A DNA stretch of 64,000 bases from Calamus simplicifolius (lineage: Eukaryota; Streptophyta; Magnoliopsida; Arecales; Arecaceae), in contig UESW01004012.1 of the NCBI GenBank assembly GCA_900491605.1, positions 339,920 through 403,919 of the forward strand, written 5' to 3'. A program made the translations under genes and the position numbers. The notes beneath the pieces are model-generated. The model searched no databases. It was not told the DNA's origin and saw only the letters and a program-made list of their open reading frames with translations. Shown here in pieces: positions 63,391 through 64,000 of this stretch (position 1 is the stretch's first letter; every line of letters begins with the position of its first letter).

Positions 63391-64000
63391 TGTTGGCCCA
63401 GATGGCAACCCAAGAAGGGGGTGAATTGGGTTCTTAAAAAATTAGCTTTTTAAAATTATGTGCTTTGAAATAAAGGAGATTGAGTGCAAGATAAATGCTA
63501 GGCTCAAATAATGAGATAGGAAGAGACAAAAAGATAAAGCACAGCAAACACAAAGATTTTATAGTGGTTCGGTGTATCCAACACCTACATCCACTCCCAA
63601 GTAGCACTTGGGCCCACACTATAATCCTCTTGATTACAGTCGAGTTGTTTTACAAGCTCACAACTCAAAACTTATTGTTTCCCCTGGGATCACAATGAAC
63701 CCAGCTGGTTTTACCGAGCTCATCAGCACAAAACACAAACACAAGCTATCCTTAGCTTGTCCCGAGGTATACTACCTCCACTAATTCAATCCCCTGATTG
63801 AATTAGCAAACAACAGTTTGAAAATAATAAAGATTTCAATACAACTCTTAAACAGCTCCTTAAGTGAGCAGATATTCAATAAAATAAATAGGATAAGAAA
63901 AGCCTGATTGAAGCTCTTTGAATGTATGCTTTTCTTCTTTTCTTCTTTTCCTCTTCTTCTTTGAAAGATTGAATCAGCCTCAGCTCAGTTTCTTCACGCA
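63391..64000 (-). mobile_element. Element D3: Sirevirus-like LTR inserted in D2 gag (partial, runs off window)
   Basis: It starts TGTTGGCCCAGATGGCAACCCAAG and continues with the family block GGGTGAATTGGGTT, then TTTATAGTGGTTCGGTG...ACACCTACATCCACTCCC. Its sequence is only distantly related to the D1 and D2 LTRs. The orientation is judged from the TGTTG(G)CCC end. The five bases before it are GAGGG; the other end is outside the window. Confidence 0.8.

Noticed and set aside
54123..64000. D2 as a complete element with its 5' LTR at 63391
   Set aside because: The sequence at 63391 is a different LTR family. It lies inside gag rather than next to a TGGTATCAGAGC primer site, and gag is truncated there.

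Overview
The window is nuclear DNA of a flowering plant, probably a monocot (a palm-like genome would fit, but I cannot prove the species). It has one ordinary host gene with GT-AG introns, and almost everything else is LTR retrotransposons nested in one another. There are no prokaryotic features, tRNAs, rRNAs or CRISPR arrays that I can support.

Layout. 1-1202 is AT-rich flank. 1208-27400 is a single large Ty3/gypsy element of the Tat type (element A, minus strand) with LTRs and a 5-bp target duplication AATAT. Its gag-pol is decayed. Between integrase and the 3' LTR, on the opposite (plus) strand, it carries a separate set of genes: a spliced Transposase_28-like gene and three small ORF units. 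Each has its own TATA box, and at least two are followed by AATAAA. The spliced gene is split inside an intron by a chromodomain-bearing Ty3/gypsy element (element B, about 4217-14888). B is rearranged into a head-to-head inverted duplication of about 4.67 kb per arm with a 49-bp spacer and only one LTR.

27623-31703 is the host gene, a CHY zinc finger/RING E3 ubiquitin ligase (RZFP34/MIEL1/CHYR1 family) with 11 coding exons that join into an open 309-residue frame. Element A lies just upstream, in the promoter or a 5' UTR intron.

31704-54122 is a second nest. An old antisense L1-type LINE (about 32765-33718 and 52643-52900) was hit by a small plus-strand element C (33719-52642, target duplication TCATG), which is a pol-less relative of A. 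C's gag was then hit by a Sirevirus-like LTR now left as a solo LTR (35930-37947), and its right LTR was hit by a Ty1/copia Sirevirus-like element D1 (40099-52070, target duplication GACCC). D1 has long LTRs, an initiator-Met-tRNA primer site, decayed gag-pol and an intact third ORF with a Transposase_32-like domain.

54123-63390 is a second Sirevirus-like element D2 with its 3' LTR, ORF3, pol and part of gag. At 63391 a third Sirevirus-like LTR (D3) begins inside D2's gag and runs off the window.

Recurring themes are tandem arrays of short hairpin-forming repeats in the LTRs or 3' regions of five elements, CpG/CNG-type decay creating stop codons, and extra non-gag-pol genes carried by both the Tat and the Sirevirus families.
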